32,965 bases of DNA. It comes from DASYRM01 sp036004405. GTDB lineage: Bacteria; Acidobacteriota; Vicinamibacteria; Vicinamibacterales; UBA2999. Shown one piece after another: positions 15,000 to 23,413 of this stretch; position 1 is the first letter of the stretch, and each line of letters starts with the position of its first letter. The stretch lies in assembly GCA_036004405.1 (NCBI GenBank), contig DASYRM010000044.1, forward strand, positions 1 to 32,965, read 5' to 3'. A model generated the notes under the pieces. The model was not told where the DNA came from, did not search any database, and worked only from the letters and a program-made list of their open reading frames with translations. Position numbers and translations under genes: made by a program.

Positions 15000-17270
15000 T
15001 CAAGTGCGAACGGTCAGCAGCAGATAGACCGCCGCGGCACCGAAGAGCATGTTCGGAGCCCATGCGGCGATGAGTGGCGTCACGAGCCCGCCGGTCCCCA
15101 TCGCCGCGAACACGCTGATGGTGATCCAGTAGGTGAGGGCCAGCCCGATGCCGATGCCTATCGCAGCCATCGCGCCGCCCCGGCCCGTCAGCACGGCAAA
15201 CGGCACCGCCATCAGCGTCAGGATGATGGTCACGAAGGGGAAGGCGAGCTTGCCCGCCAGCGCCACGTCCTGATCGAGCACGTCGAATCCGCTCGAGCGG
15301 AGCCGCTCGGTGTACTCACGAAGCTGCCGGTAGCCCATGAAACGCGCGTCTGGAGCCTCGGTGGCGAACGTCGATATCGCATCGAGCGTCTGGTCGGTCT
15401 TTTCGAAGGAACTGAAGGCGACGCGCGGAGCCTCGGCTGTGCCGGTTCTCGAGAACGATCGCGTCCAGCCCTGTTCGAGATGCCACAGCGTCGGCATCGC
15501 CGGATCCAGAGAGGCACGGTCGGCATAGGTGCGACGGGAGATGCCTTCCATCCCGGGCGGGAACTCGTACACGGAGAGGCCCAGCAGCCGGCGGGTCCGC
15601 GAATCGATGAAGTTGTAGTGATAGATCTCACCGCGGGCGCCAACCACCCATTGACGGTTGATGGCGTCGCTCGGGGTGACGCGACCACGAATAGTCGCGT
15701 TCAGACGCTGGGCGCGCCGGTTCGAGGGCCCGAGGATGGTTTCCTCGAGGCCGAACAGGACCAGTCCCGCCGCGAGGGCGCAGACGACCATCGGCAGGGC
15801 GATGCGATACAGGCTGATGCCGCACGCCTTCATCACCACCAGCTCGTTGTTCTTCGTCAGCACGCCGACGGTGACCAGCGCGCCGACGAGCACGGCGAGA
15901 GGGATGACGAAATACAGGTACTGAGGCGTGATGAAGACGAAGAACTCTCCGAGCATGCTCCAGGTGGCGTCGCCCTTGAACACCTTGTCCGAGAGATCCA
16001 GGAACGTCGAAATGTAGAAGATGCCGATCAGAGCGGCGGCGGCCAGCCCGAGGACACGGCCGTAGGACGTGATGACGTAATGGTCCAGGATACGGACCAC
16101 GCCCCACGAACGGCGCGCGGATCCGGAGAGGCGGAGGCGCAGCCAGCCGGGCAGCGGAATCCGCAACGGGCGATCGGCGGCCTTGTCGCGCCAGGCGAAG
16201 AGCGCGGCGCCGCCGATGCCCATCACGATGTTCGGCAGCCACGCCGCGAACCACGGCGCCACCAGCTTGCCCTTGGCGAGCGATGGCCCGAGATACATCG
16301 GAATGTAGTAGGCGAAGATCACCGCCAGGCCGAGGACGAAGCTGCCGAGCGCGCCGTCACGGCGGTTGGTGGCCCCGAGCGCGATGCCGATGAGGCCGAA
16401 CACCAGGCAGGCCACCGGGATCGACCACTTCCGGTGAATCGTGATGAGCTCCTGGTGCGGCGACTCGCCCCGCCGCTCCATGTCGGCCACACGGGCGCGC
16501 AATTCGGCAATCGTGAGCTCGTTCGGCCCCCGCTCAAGCGCGGCATTCTTGAACACCGTCCCGGGATCCAGCGTCACCCAGATGCGATCGAACCCCTCGG
16601 CTTCGTATTGGCCGTCGGCTTTGGAGGTGTGACGCGTGCCGGATTCGAGCACCAGTTCGATCCGCTTGCGATCGCGATCGATCGAGACCCGGCCGTGCCG
16701 CGCCAGATAGACTGCCGGCGCCGACTTGTTGCGCGTGTCAGAGATGAACACGCCGTTCCAGCCACCCCCGGACGCGGGCACGTCGCGCACCCACAAGACC
16801 AGGTCGGGGAAGTCGTCAAAGAAGACGCGCGAGCGGATCTTGTACTCCGCTCGCTGCGCAACAACGTTGAACGCGATCTCGCGAAAGCGCTGGTTGCTGT
16901 CGGGCACGACGATGGCCCAGACGTAGAAGGTGGCGCCGGCGCACAACAGCGAGATGACGCCGACCGGACGCAGCAGGCGAGCCAGGCTCATGCCGCACGC
17001 CTGCATGGCCACGAACTCCCGGTCGGCCGAGAGCCGCGTGAAGGCGATCAACAGGCCCAGCAGCAGCGACATCGGAATCGTGAGCGCCAGCGCCTGGGGA
17101 ACTAGCAGCAGCATGGCGGTCAAGACGATGCCCGGCGACACCCCTTTCGCGATGAAGCTCTCGGCGTGCTCCTTGATCTGCGGAATGATGAGCACGAACG
17201 TGAACACCAGCAGCCCCAACAGAATTGGCGGAAGCATCTGGCGAATCACGTAGCGGTCGATAATCTTCAT
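15000..17270 (-). CDS. lptF/lptG: Fused LptF-LptG lipopolysaccharide export permease
   Basis: A single 756-residue frame holding two YjgP/YjgQ permeases. The first half (1 to about 385) starts MKIIDRYVIRQML, has membrane helices near 15-35, 50-75, 100-120 and after a periplasmic beta domain at about 290-360. The second half begins near 390 with VRILDHYVITSYGRV and repeats the pattern: three N-terminal helices, a jellyroll-like periplasmic domain (about 520-640) and three C-terminal helices. In most bacteria LptF and LptG are separate proteins that pair in the LptB2FG transporter. Here a short arginine-rich linker joins them, with no frameshift visible. It diverges from the GH57 gene with only 14 bp between start codons and has no clear Shine-Dalgarno sequence. 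Confidence 0.92.
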   Translation of the reverse strand: MKIIDRYVIRQMLPPILLGLLVFTFVLIIPQIKEHAESFIAKGVSPGIVLTAMLLLVPQALALTIPMSLLLGLLIAFTRLSADREFVAMQACGMSLARLLRPVGVISLLCAGATFYVWAIVVPDSNQRFREIAFNVVAQRAEYKIRSRVFFDDFPDLVLWVRDVPASGGGWNGVFISDTRNKSAPAVYLARHGRVSIDRDRKRIELVLESGTRHTSKADGQYEAEGFDRIWVTLDPGTVFKNAALERGPNELTIAELRARVADMERRGESPHQELITIHRKWSIPVACLVFGLIGIALGATNRRDGALGSFVLGLAVIFAYYIPMYLGPSLAKGKLVAPWFAAWLPNIVMGIGGAALFAWRDKAADRPLRIPLPGWLRLRLSGSARRSWGVVRILDHYVITSYGRVLGLAAAALIGIFYISTFLDLSDKVFKGDATWSMLGEFFVFITPQYLYFVIPLAVLVGALVTVGVLTKNNELVVMKACGISLYRIALPMVVCALAAGLVLFGLEETILGPSNRRAQRLNATIRGRVTPSDAINRQWVVGARGEIYHYNFIDSRTRRLLGLSVYEFPPGMEGISRRTYADRASLDPAMPTLWHLEQGWTRSFSRTGTAEAPRVAFSSFEKTDQTLDAISTFATEAPDARFMGYRQLREYTERLRSSGFDVLDQDVALAGKLAFPFVTIILTLMAVPFAVLTGRGGAMAAIGIGIGLALTYWITISVFAAMGTGGLVTPLIAAWAPNMLFGAAAVYLLLTVRT

Positions 17271-17284
17271 GAACCGGGCCCATT

Positions 17285-19444
17285 ATGACGCGCGTCGCTT
17301 TGCTGTGGCACATGCACCAGCCGTTCTACCAGGACCTCGCGACCGGCGAGCACATCCTGCCGTGGGTGCGGCTGCACGCACTCAAGGACTACTACGGCAT
17401 GGCCGCGCTGACGCGCGACTTCCCCTCGCTCAAGGTCACCTTCAACCTGGTGCCGTCGCTGCTCGTGCAGCTCGAGGCCTTTGCGTCGGGGCAGGCGCGC
17501 GACCGCCATCTCGAGGCGGGGCTCACGCCCGCCGATCAACTCAGCGAGAACGACCGCCAGTTCTGCGCCGAGCACTTCTTCCATGCGCATCGCGCGCGGA
17601 TGATCGACCCGTTTCCGCGCTACGCGGAGCTGCTCGCCACGCGCGAGGCGGGACGCCGCCGTGGAAACGCCGCCGCCGGATTCACCACCGACGATCTGCG
17701 CGACCTGCAGGTGTGGCACAAGCTGGTCTGGATCGACCCGATCTACGCCGATCTCGACCCGCGCGTGCGCGCGCTCTTCGGCAAGGCGCGTGATTTCTCG
17801 GAACAGGACAAGCAGACGCTCCGCGCCGTGGAGCTGGAGATTCTCGGTCGTGTGGTTGGGGAGTATCGCGCCGCGGCCGAGCGCGGCCAGATCGAGATCT
17901 CGACCTCGCCGTTCTATCACCCGATCCTGCCCCTGCTGTGCGACGCGTCGGTGTTCCTGAAGACGAACCCCTCGTGGCCGCCGCCCGAGCAGCCGTTCAT
18001 CTACCCCCAGGACGCCTCGGAGCAGCTGCGCCGCGCGGTCGCGCTCCATCAGCGCCTGTTCGGCAGAACGCCCACCGGCCTGTGGCCGTCGGAGGGCTCG
18101 GTCTCGGACGCGATGGTGCCGCTCGTCGCCCAGGCCGGCTTCACGTGGATGGCCACCGACGAGGAGATTCTGGCGCGGTCGCTGCCGCGTACATTTGCGC
18201 GGGACGCCGATCTGTATCGCGCCTACCAGGTCGGCACCGGCACGGGCACCGTCGCGTGCGGATTCCGCGACCATCTGCTGTCGGACCTGGTCGGATTCAC
18301 CTATTCGTCCTGGGATCCGCAGGCGGCCGCCGACGACTTCGTGAGCCGCATCAGCGCCACCGGTGAGCGCTACAAGACACAGCGCAACGGGGAAGAGGCC
18401 ACGGTGTTCGTGGTTCTCGACGGCGAGAACGCCTGGGAACACTACGAAGGCCAGGGCCGGCCCTTCCTGAGGGCCCTCTACAGCCGGCTCGAGCACCATC
18501 CGTCGGTGCGCACCGTGACGATGGCCGATGCCTGCAGCAGCCCTCCCGAGCATCTGACGGCGATCCATCCGGGCTCGTGGATCAACGCGGACTTCTACAT
18601 CTGGATCGGCCACGGCGACGATCGCCGCGCCTGGGGCCAGCTCTCGCGTGCGCGCCGCGCCCTCGAGCACGCGACCGGCGTCGCGAGCCCCGAGGCGCTC
18701 GCGGCGGCCCGCGAGGAACTGCTGATCGCCGAGGGGAGCGACTGGTGCTGGTGGTACGGCGACGATCACCACTCGGACCACGACCGGGAGTTCGACGACC
18801 TCTTCCGGCGCCACGTGCGGAACATCTACCGGGCACTGGGCCTGCCGATTCCCGAGGACCTCTTCGTCACCAACATCACGACGATGCCTCCCAAGGTGAC
18901 GCTCCAGCCGCCGACCGGCCCGGCGACGCCTCGGGTGGACGGCCGCGAGTCGAGCTATTTCGAGTGGCTGGGCGCCGGCGAGGTCACGCCGTCGGCTGTC
19001 GCCGGGGCGATGCACCAGGTGGCCGCCGTCGGCCAGCGCATCGCGGGCGTGCGCTTCGCCTTCGGCGAGGATGCCCTGTGCCTTCAGGTCACGACCGCCG
19101 AGCCGCTCGCCGAGTCTCTGGCGCAGGGAGGCGAGCTCACGGTCGCGTTCCTCGAGCCTGCCGGCACCCGCATCGCCATCAACAGCGCCCACCGCGGCGG
19201 CACCGTCTTCCGGCGCACCGCTGACGGGACCTGGCTCGAGGCGGCCTGGCGAGACCTCGAAGCCGCGGTGGACACGGTGGCGGAACTGCGGATTCCCATC
19301 GGGCGGCTGGGGCTGCGAGAGCACGCAGAGCTGTCGTTCGTGGTGACGCTCCGACGCTCGTCAAGAGACGTAGACGAGTCCACGCTGACGGTTGAAACCA
19401 CGGTGCCAGGGCCGGGCACCGGGCGCCACGCCTGGCGCGCCTGA
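17285..19444 (+). CDS. Glycoside hydrolase family 57 protein
   Basis: A 719-residue cytoplasmic enzyme (no signal peptide) of the GH57 alpha-glucan family, which includes alpha-amylases, 4-alpha-glucanotransferases and amylopullulanases. Conserved regions seen: HMHQPFYQD at residue 9, the catalytic nucleophile Glu270 in GLWPSEGSVSD, the acid/base Asp379 in FVVLDGENAWEHY, and a C-terminal region with WYGDDHHSDHD near 490-500 common in this group. A beta-sandwich-like domain occupies the last 170 residues. The exact specificity cannot be chosen; glycogen or maltodextrin turnover is likely. The gene ends just before a clear intrinsic terminator. Confidence 0.88.
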   Translation: MTRVALLWHMHQPFYQDLATGEHILPWVRLHALKDYYGMAALTRDFPSLKVTFNLVPSLLVQLEAFASGQARDRHLEAGLTPADQLSENDRQFCAEHFFHAHRARMIDPFPRYAELLATREAGRRRGNAAAGFTTDDLRDLQVWHKLVWIDPIYADLDPRVRALFGKARDFSEQDKQTLRAVELEILGRVVGEYRAAAERGQIEISTSPFYHPILPLLCDASVFLKTNPSWPPPEQPFIYPQDASEQLRRAVALHQRLFGRTPTGLWPSEGSVSDAMVPLVAQAGFTWMATDEEILARSLPRTFARDADLYRAYQVGTGTGTVACGFRDHLLSDLVGFTYSSWDPQAAADDFVSRISATGERYKTQRNGEEATVFVVLDGENAWEHYEGQGRPFLRALYSRLEHHPSVRTVTMADACSSPPEHLTAIHPGSWINADFYIWIGHGDDRRAWGQLSRARRALEHATGVASPEALAAAREELLIAEGSDWCWWYGDDHHSDHDREFDDLFRRHVRNIYRALGLPIPEDLFVTNITTMPPKVTLQPPTGPATPRVDGRESSYFEWLGAGEVTPSAVAGAMHQVAAVGQRIAGVRFAFGEDALCLQVTTAEPLAESLAQGGELTVAFLEPAGTRIAINSAHRGGTVFRRTADGTWLEAAWRDLEAAVDTVAELRIPIGRLGLREHAELSFVVTLRRSSRDVDESTLTVETTVPGPGTGRHAWRA

Positions 19445-19446
19445 AG

Positions 19447-19480
19447 AAGGGCCGCCGGCCCGACCTCCCGGCCCTTTTCC
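19447..19480 (+). terminator. Rho-independent terminator after the GH57 gene
   Basis: AAGGGCCG (19447-19454) pairs perfectly with CGGCCCTT (19469-19474 plus two T) around a 14-base loop, and the stem runs into TTTTCC. It begins 2 bp after the GH57 stop codon. Confidence 0.75.
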
Positions 19481-19493
19481 GCCCATTCCGTCA

Positions 19494-19521
19494 ACGTCGC
19501 ATAAGAGACGTTATGTTAACT
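19494..19521 (+). other. dif: dif-like XerCD recombination site
   Basis: A 28-bp site in the dif layout: left arm ACGTCGCATAA (19494-19504), 6-bp centre GAGACG, right arm TTATGTTAACT (19511-19521). From memory of known sites, the right (XerD) arm matches E. coli TTATGTTAAAT and B. subtilis TTATGTAAACT at 10 of 11 positions each. The left arm shares CGCATAA with E. coli. The inner CATAA/TTATG inverted repeat around a 6-bp spacer is exactly that of E. coli dif. It is AT-rich in a GC-rich noncoding gap and lies 14 bp after the terminator hairpin. A chance match is possible but unlikely; a plasmid-type or element-borne dif-like site is the main alternative. Confidence 0.7.
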
Positions 19522-19666
19522 AACAGGGCTCAGCGTCTTCAGCGTCAGGCCCTCAAGGCGCAGCGCTTTGGGCTGCAGGGGTGACTGCGAAACGCAGGCT
19601 ACAGGCTCTCCTGCTGGTGGATCGAGTTTCAAGACCTGAGAGACGCGGGGGCTCCGATGCTCGCCT

Positions 19667-19682
19667 TGTCGGCCGGCCGACA
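19667..19682. repeat. 16-bp palindrome, copy 1 (parS-like candidate)
   Basis: TGTCGGCCGGCCGACA, a perfect inverted repeat 34 bp downstream of the parB stop codon. Identical copies lie at 21395-21410 and 21497-21512 upstream of parA. It has the 16-bp length and TGT/ACA ends of canonical parS (TGTTTCACGTGAAACA) but a wholly different GC-rich core. Confidence 0.6.
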
Positions 19683-19716
19683 TCTGACGGAGCCGGCCGA
19701 CCGCACGCGCGCGTGA

Positions 19717-20518
19717 CTAGCGGCGCTGCGCCTTGAGCTCTTTGATGATGCCCTCGAGCGCTTCGATGATCTCGGACTTGTCGACGCGCGACTTCGTGAA
19801 GCTGAGACGCAGGTTGAACGCCTTCGTCTGTGGCTTGAAGGCGAAGACGAACGCCTTGGGGCGCCCGAGCTTGCCCTTCGCCGTCTCGGCGCGCAGGTCC
19901 TTACGAGTGGTGGCGCCGCCCTGGGCGACCTTTTCGACCAGCGCGAGCATCTTCTTCGCGTCGCCCTGCCGAACGATCTGGAGCAGGGTGGACTTCGAGG
20001 TGATGTCCGCCAGCCGGCACAGGTTCCGCACTTCTTCCGGCATGGCGGCCAGCGACAGCGACTCGGTGATCGACACCCGCGACTTCCCCAGCTTTTGCGC
20101 CAGGTCTTCGTGGGTGTAGTTGCACGTTTCACACAACTGCAGCAGCGCTTCGGCCTCTTCGAAGGCCGTCAGATCCTTCCGCTGCAGGTTTTCGACCAGG
20201 GCAAGCTCCATCACCTCGATATCGTCGACCTCGCGGATGATGACCGGCACCTCACGCAGCCCGGCTTGCACCGAGGCGTGGTACCGGCGCTCACCGGCGA
20301 TGATCTGGTAGCGCGGTCCGAGCTGGCGGACGACCAGCGGCTCGATGATGCCCTTCTCCGCCACCGAAGCAATCAGCTCGGACAGGTCGCCCATGACCTG
20401 GCGGGGCTGGTTCGGGTTCGGGTCGAGCAGATCGATGGCGACGATTCGTCCGACGGGCTGACCGGCTGACGAGGCGAGCGACTCGACGTAGTGCTCGTCG
20501 TGCCGCATCCGAAGCGTT

Positions 20519-20541
<23 letters not shown>
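19717..20541 (-). CDS. parB: ParB/Spo0J-family partition protein with divergent DNA-binding region
   Basis: CTP-switch DNA clamp that binds parS and works with ParA in chromosome or plasmid segregation. 274 residues. The N-terminal ParB/sulfiredoxin domain (about 30-120) has DPNPNQPR and the CTP-binding GERRYHA. The central helix-turn-helix reads THEDLAQKLGKSRVSITESLSLAAMP and is followed by DITSKSTLLQIV where typical Spo0J proteins have a Gly-His-Ala-Arg segment. The C-terminal part (about 220-274) is a dimerisation-type segment. The start is a GTG at 20541, overlapping parA by 23 bp: AGGAGGTGATC within the parA coding end, nearly the full complement of the 16S rRNA tail, stands 9 bp upstream of it (AGGAGG at 20551-20556). 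An ATG at 20508 would lack this site. Confidence 0.9.
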
Positions 20542-21292
<751 letters not shown>

Positions 21293-21318
21293 GGGCAGAT
21301 CTGTGAACGGTCCCGGCC

Positions 21319-21347
21319 ATTGTAGGGACGCCCTGATCACAGGTCAA
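21319..21347 (-). promoter_or_regulatory. parAB promoter
   Basis: On the minus strand, TTGACC (21347-21342) and TACAAT (21324-21319) are separated by exactly 17 bp, each matching the sigma-70 consensus at five of six positions. Transcription would start near 21312, about 20 bp before the parA ATG. The palindrome copies lie about 50 and 150 bp upstream of the -35. Confidence 0.7.
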
Positions 21348-21394
21348 CGACATTCGCGCCCGCAACGCGATATGGGCGCGCGACCGAAGTGATT

Positions 21395-21410
21395 GTCGGC
21401 CGGCCGACAA
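21395..21410. repeat. 16-bp palindrome, copy 2 (parS-like candidate)
   Basis: TGTCGGCCGGCCGACA again, here extended to a perfect 18-bp palindrome by flanking T and A (21394-21411 reads T...A where 21393-21410 gives TTGTCGG...CCGACAA). It is upstream of the parAB promoter in the 244-bp noncoding gap between parA and the DUF151 gene. Confidence 0.6.
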
Positions 21411-21496
21411 CGAAGAGCCTGGAAGCAGAGTGGGAACGTCTTCAGACGTGGCGCGCGTGGGCGATTGAATTCGAGTGAGCCGAACCAGAGAGACTT

Positions 21497-21512
21497 TGTC
21501 GGCCGGCCGACA
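21497..21512. repeat. 16-bp palindrome, copy 3 (parS-like candidate)
   Basis: Third perfect copy of TGTCGGCCGGCCGACA, 102 bp centre to centre from copy 2. A partial half-site, CGGCCGACA, follows at 21520-21528. It lies just downstream of the DUF151 gene stop codon and far upstream of parA. Confidence 0.6.
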
Positions 21513-21536
21513 TTCGATTCGGCCGACACGCGACGG

Positions 21537-22022
21537 CTACATGCGGTACTTGCCGAGCTCGTCGGGGTCGAGGCTCTCGAGCCACTTCTGGAGACGATCG
21601 TTGTCCACGCGCTCGAGCGCGAAGTCGCCGGTCTTGGCCGCTTCGATCACCTGCTCGTCCACGAGGATCGGCGAACGGCTGCGCAGCGCCAGAGCAATGG
21701 CGTCGCTCGGCCGCGCGTCCACCGCCACCTGCTCGCCCTTGACCGTCAGGTGGATGGTGGCGAAGAAGGTGTTCTCCCGGAGGTCCGTCACCACCACGCG
21801 ATCGACCTTCCCGCCCAGATCGGAGATCAGGTTGCGCAACAGGTCGTGCGTCATCGGCCGCGGCATGGTCACGTTTTCGATCTGCTGCGCGATGGCGTTG
21901 GCCTCGTAGATGCCGACCCAGATCGACAACACCTTGTCGCCCGCCTTGTCCTTCAGGATCACGATCGGCGTACTCGAGAACGAGTCGACGACGAGGCCCT
22001 TGATGGTCATCTCGATCAACAT
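21537..22022 (-). CDS. DUF151 / bifunctional nuclease-domain protein
   Basis: A 161-residue protein of the BFN/DUF151 family (PF02577), some members of which show RNase and DNase activity in other organisms; in vivo function is poorly known. It begins MLIEMTIKGLVVDSFSSTPIVILKD and has the family core VLSIWVGIYEANAIA near residue 30-44, RPMTHDLLRNLI near 55, and DARPSDAIALALRSRSPI near 105-122. An extended start further upstream would only add arginine-rich sequence antisense-like to miaB, so the ATG at 22022 is used. It overlaps the end of miaB by 7 bp and is the last gene of the recN-miaB run. Confidence 0.9.
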   Translation of the reverse strand: MLIEMTIKGLVVDSFSSTPIVILKDKAGDKVLSIWVGIYEANAIAQQIENVTMPRPMTHDLLRNLISDLGGKVDRVVVTDLRENTFFATIHLTVKGEQVAVDARPSDAIALALRSRSPILVDEQVIEAAKTGDFALERVDNDRLQKWLESLDPDELGKYRM

Positions 22023-23413
22023 GTGACGGCTCCCACGGGCACGGCGGCCTCGGGCGCGGCAAGCTCCCCTGCCACGCTGTTCGGACCGGCCCGTGTCACT
22101 AGTATCGGCATGGTACGCCCCAGCCACAAGTCGGGGGCCGCCTGGGCCCCGCCCGGCACCGGGAAGTTCACCACCGTGTTGCCGCCCGTGCGGCCGGACA
22201 GCTCCCCCTCGCGGCGGCGGCTCACCGAATCCACGAGCACGTCCACGACCCGGCCGACCGAGGCGCCATGCAGCGCGGTCTGGATCTCCCGCTGACGCCC
22301 CTGCAGCGCCACGATGCGGGCGGTCTTCTCGATCTCCGGCACGTCGTCGGCCATGCGCCTGGCGGCGAGCGTATTGGGCCGCTCCGAGTATTTGAACGAA
22401 AAGATGCTGTGGTAGCGAACAGCCTCGACGAGCGTCATCGTGTCGTCGAAGTCCCGCGCCGTCTCACCCGGGAAGCCGACGATGAGATCCGTCGAGAGCG
22501 TCACTCCGGGAATCGCTTCGCGAATCCGTCCGACCAGGTCCAGATACTCTTCGCGCGTGTGGCGCCGGCGCATCCGGCGAAGCACCTCGGTGGAACCGGA
22601 CTGCAGCGGCAGGTGCATGTGCTTGCAGACGCGCGGCAGGTCGCGGACGGCTTCGATGAGCCTCGCTCCAGTGTGGCGCGGGTGCGGGCTGGCGAAGCGG
22701 ATGCGCTCCACGCCGGGCACGGCGTCGACGTCCGCGAGGAGCTGCGCGAAGTCGCAACCGGCATCGTCCGGCGCCTGGTAGTGGTTCACGATCTGACCGA
22801 GGAGCTGAATCTCCTTCCGGCCGGAGGCCACGGCCTCCTGGACGTCGAGCAGGATATCGGCCTTGGGACGCATGCGCTCGTGGCCGCGCGTGGTGGGGAC
22901 GACGCAGAAGGCACAGTGATCGTTGCAGCCCTCGATGATGGTGACGTAGGCGCGCACCGCGTCGCCCCGTCGCGTCACGCCCACCGGGAAGGTCACGTCG
23001 TCGAACCGCTCGATGTCCACTTCCCCGCGTCCGGCCCCACGATCAGCCGTCGCCCGCTCCACCAGCGCCGGGAGCTGTTTGAGGCGGTGCGTGCCGAGCA
23101 CGACGTCGATCAGATGGCCGTTGGACTTCCGGAACAGGGCGTCGCCTTCCTGCTGCGCGACGCAGCCCGCCACGGCGACCACGCGCGTGCGGCCGGTTTC
23201 CTCGCCAAGCACGCGCAGCTCTCCAAGCCGCGTGTACAACTTCTCCTCGGCGTGCTCTCGAACGCTGCAGGTGTTGATGACGACGACGTCGGCGTCGGCG
23301 TCCCCGTCCGCGCGCTCATAGCCCGCCTGCTCCAGCAGCCCCGCCATGCGCTCGGTGTCGTGGACGTTCATCTGGCAGCCGAACGTCTCGATCAGATAGC
23401 GGCGCCGGCTCAT
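22016..23413 (-). CDS. miaB: tRNA-2-methylthio-N6-dimethylallyladenosine synthase
   Basis: Radical-SAM methylthiotransferase that modifies A37 of tRNAs reading UNN codons. 465 residues. The N-terminal UPF0004 domain has the auxiliary cluster cysteines in TFGCQMNVHD, INTCSVREHAEEK and VAGCVAQQ. The radical-SAM motif is CNDHCAFC near residue 155-162, and a TRAM domain occupies the last 65 residues or so. The usual GQNVNSY segment reads GQIVNHY here. Start ATG 23413 has GGAGG (23422-23426) 8 bp upstream and overlaps the recN stop by four bases. It overlaps the DUF151 gene at the other end. Confidence 0.96.
   Translation of the reverse strand: MSRRRYLIETFGCQMNVHDTERMAGLLEQAGYERADGDADADVVVINTCSVREHAEEKLYTRLGELRVLGEETGRTRVVAVAGCVAQQEGDALFRKSNGHLIDVVLGTHRLKQLPALVERATADRGAGRGEVDIERFDDVTFPVGVTRRGDAVRAYVTIIEGCNDHCAFCVVPTTRGHERMRPKADILLDVQEAVASGRKEIQLLGQIVNHYQAPDDAGCDFAQLLADVDAVPGVERIRFASPHPRHTGARLIEAVRDLPRVCKHMHLPLQSGSTEVLRRMRRRHTREEYLDLVGRIREAIPGVTLSTDLIVGFPGETARDFDDTMTLVEAVRYHSIFSFKYSERPNTLAARRMADDVPEIEKTARIVALQGRQREIQTALHGASVGRVVDVLVDSVSRRREGELSGRTGGNTVVNFPVPGGAQAAPDLWLGRTMPILVTRAGPNSVAGELAAPEAAVPVGAVTC

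Larger units (their letters stand above)
19481..19716. other. Noncoding gap between GH57 gene and parB
   Basis: Between two convergent genes. Besides the dif-like site and one copy of the 16-bp palindrome, it holds a direct repeat CAGCGTC-TT-CAGCGTC near 19531, a small hairpin CTGCG-AAA-CGCAG at 19585-19597 and a degenerate half-palindrome GCCGGCCGAC at 19693-19702. A minus-strand frame of 55 codons (19683 down to 19516) starts at an ATG overlapping the palindrome and stops inside the dif-like right arm; it has no recognisable motif and may be chance. There is no clear terminator for parB. Confidence 0.5.

Noticed and set aside
15480..17105. Plus-strand frame of 541 codons opposite the LptF-LptG gene
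   Set aside because: Its translation is charged and low in complexity, the mirror of a membrane protein; the minus strand is unmistakably LptFG.
17267..19324. Minus-strand frame of 685 codons opposite the GH57 gene
   Set aside because: No domain, and the plus strand has the catalytic regions of GH57 throughout.
19494..19521. Integron attC or attI site as an explanation of the dif-like sequence
   Set aside because: There is no long imperfect palindrome with the paired core sites of attC, and no integron-type integrase or cassette array nearby.
21293..21340. Longer ParA from the GTG at 21340
   Set aside because: It would place the start upstream of the promoter -10 and add 16 residues before the conserved N-terminal beta strand.
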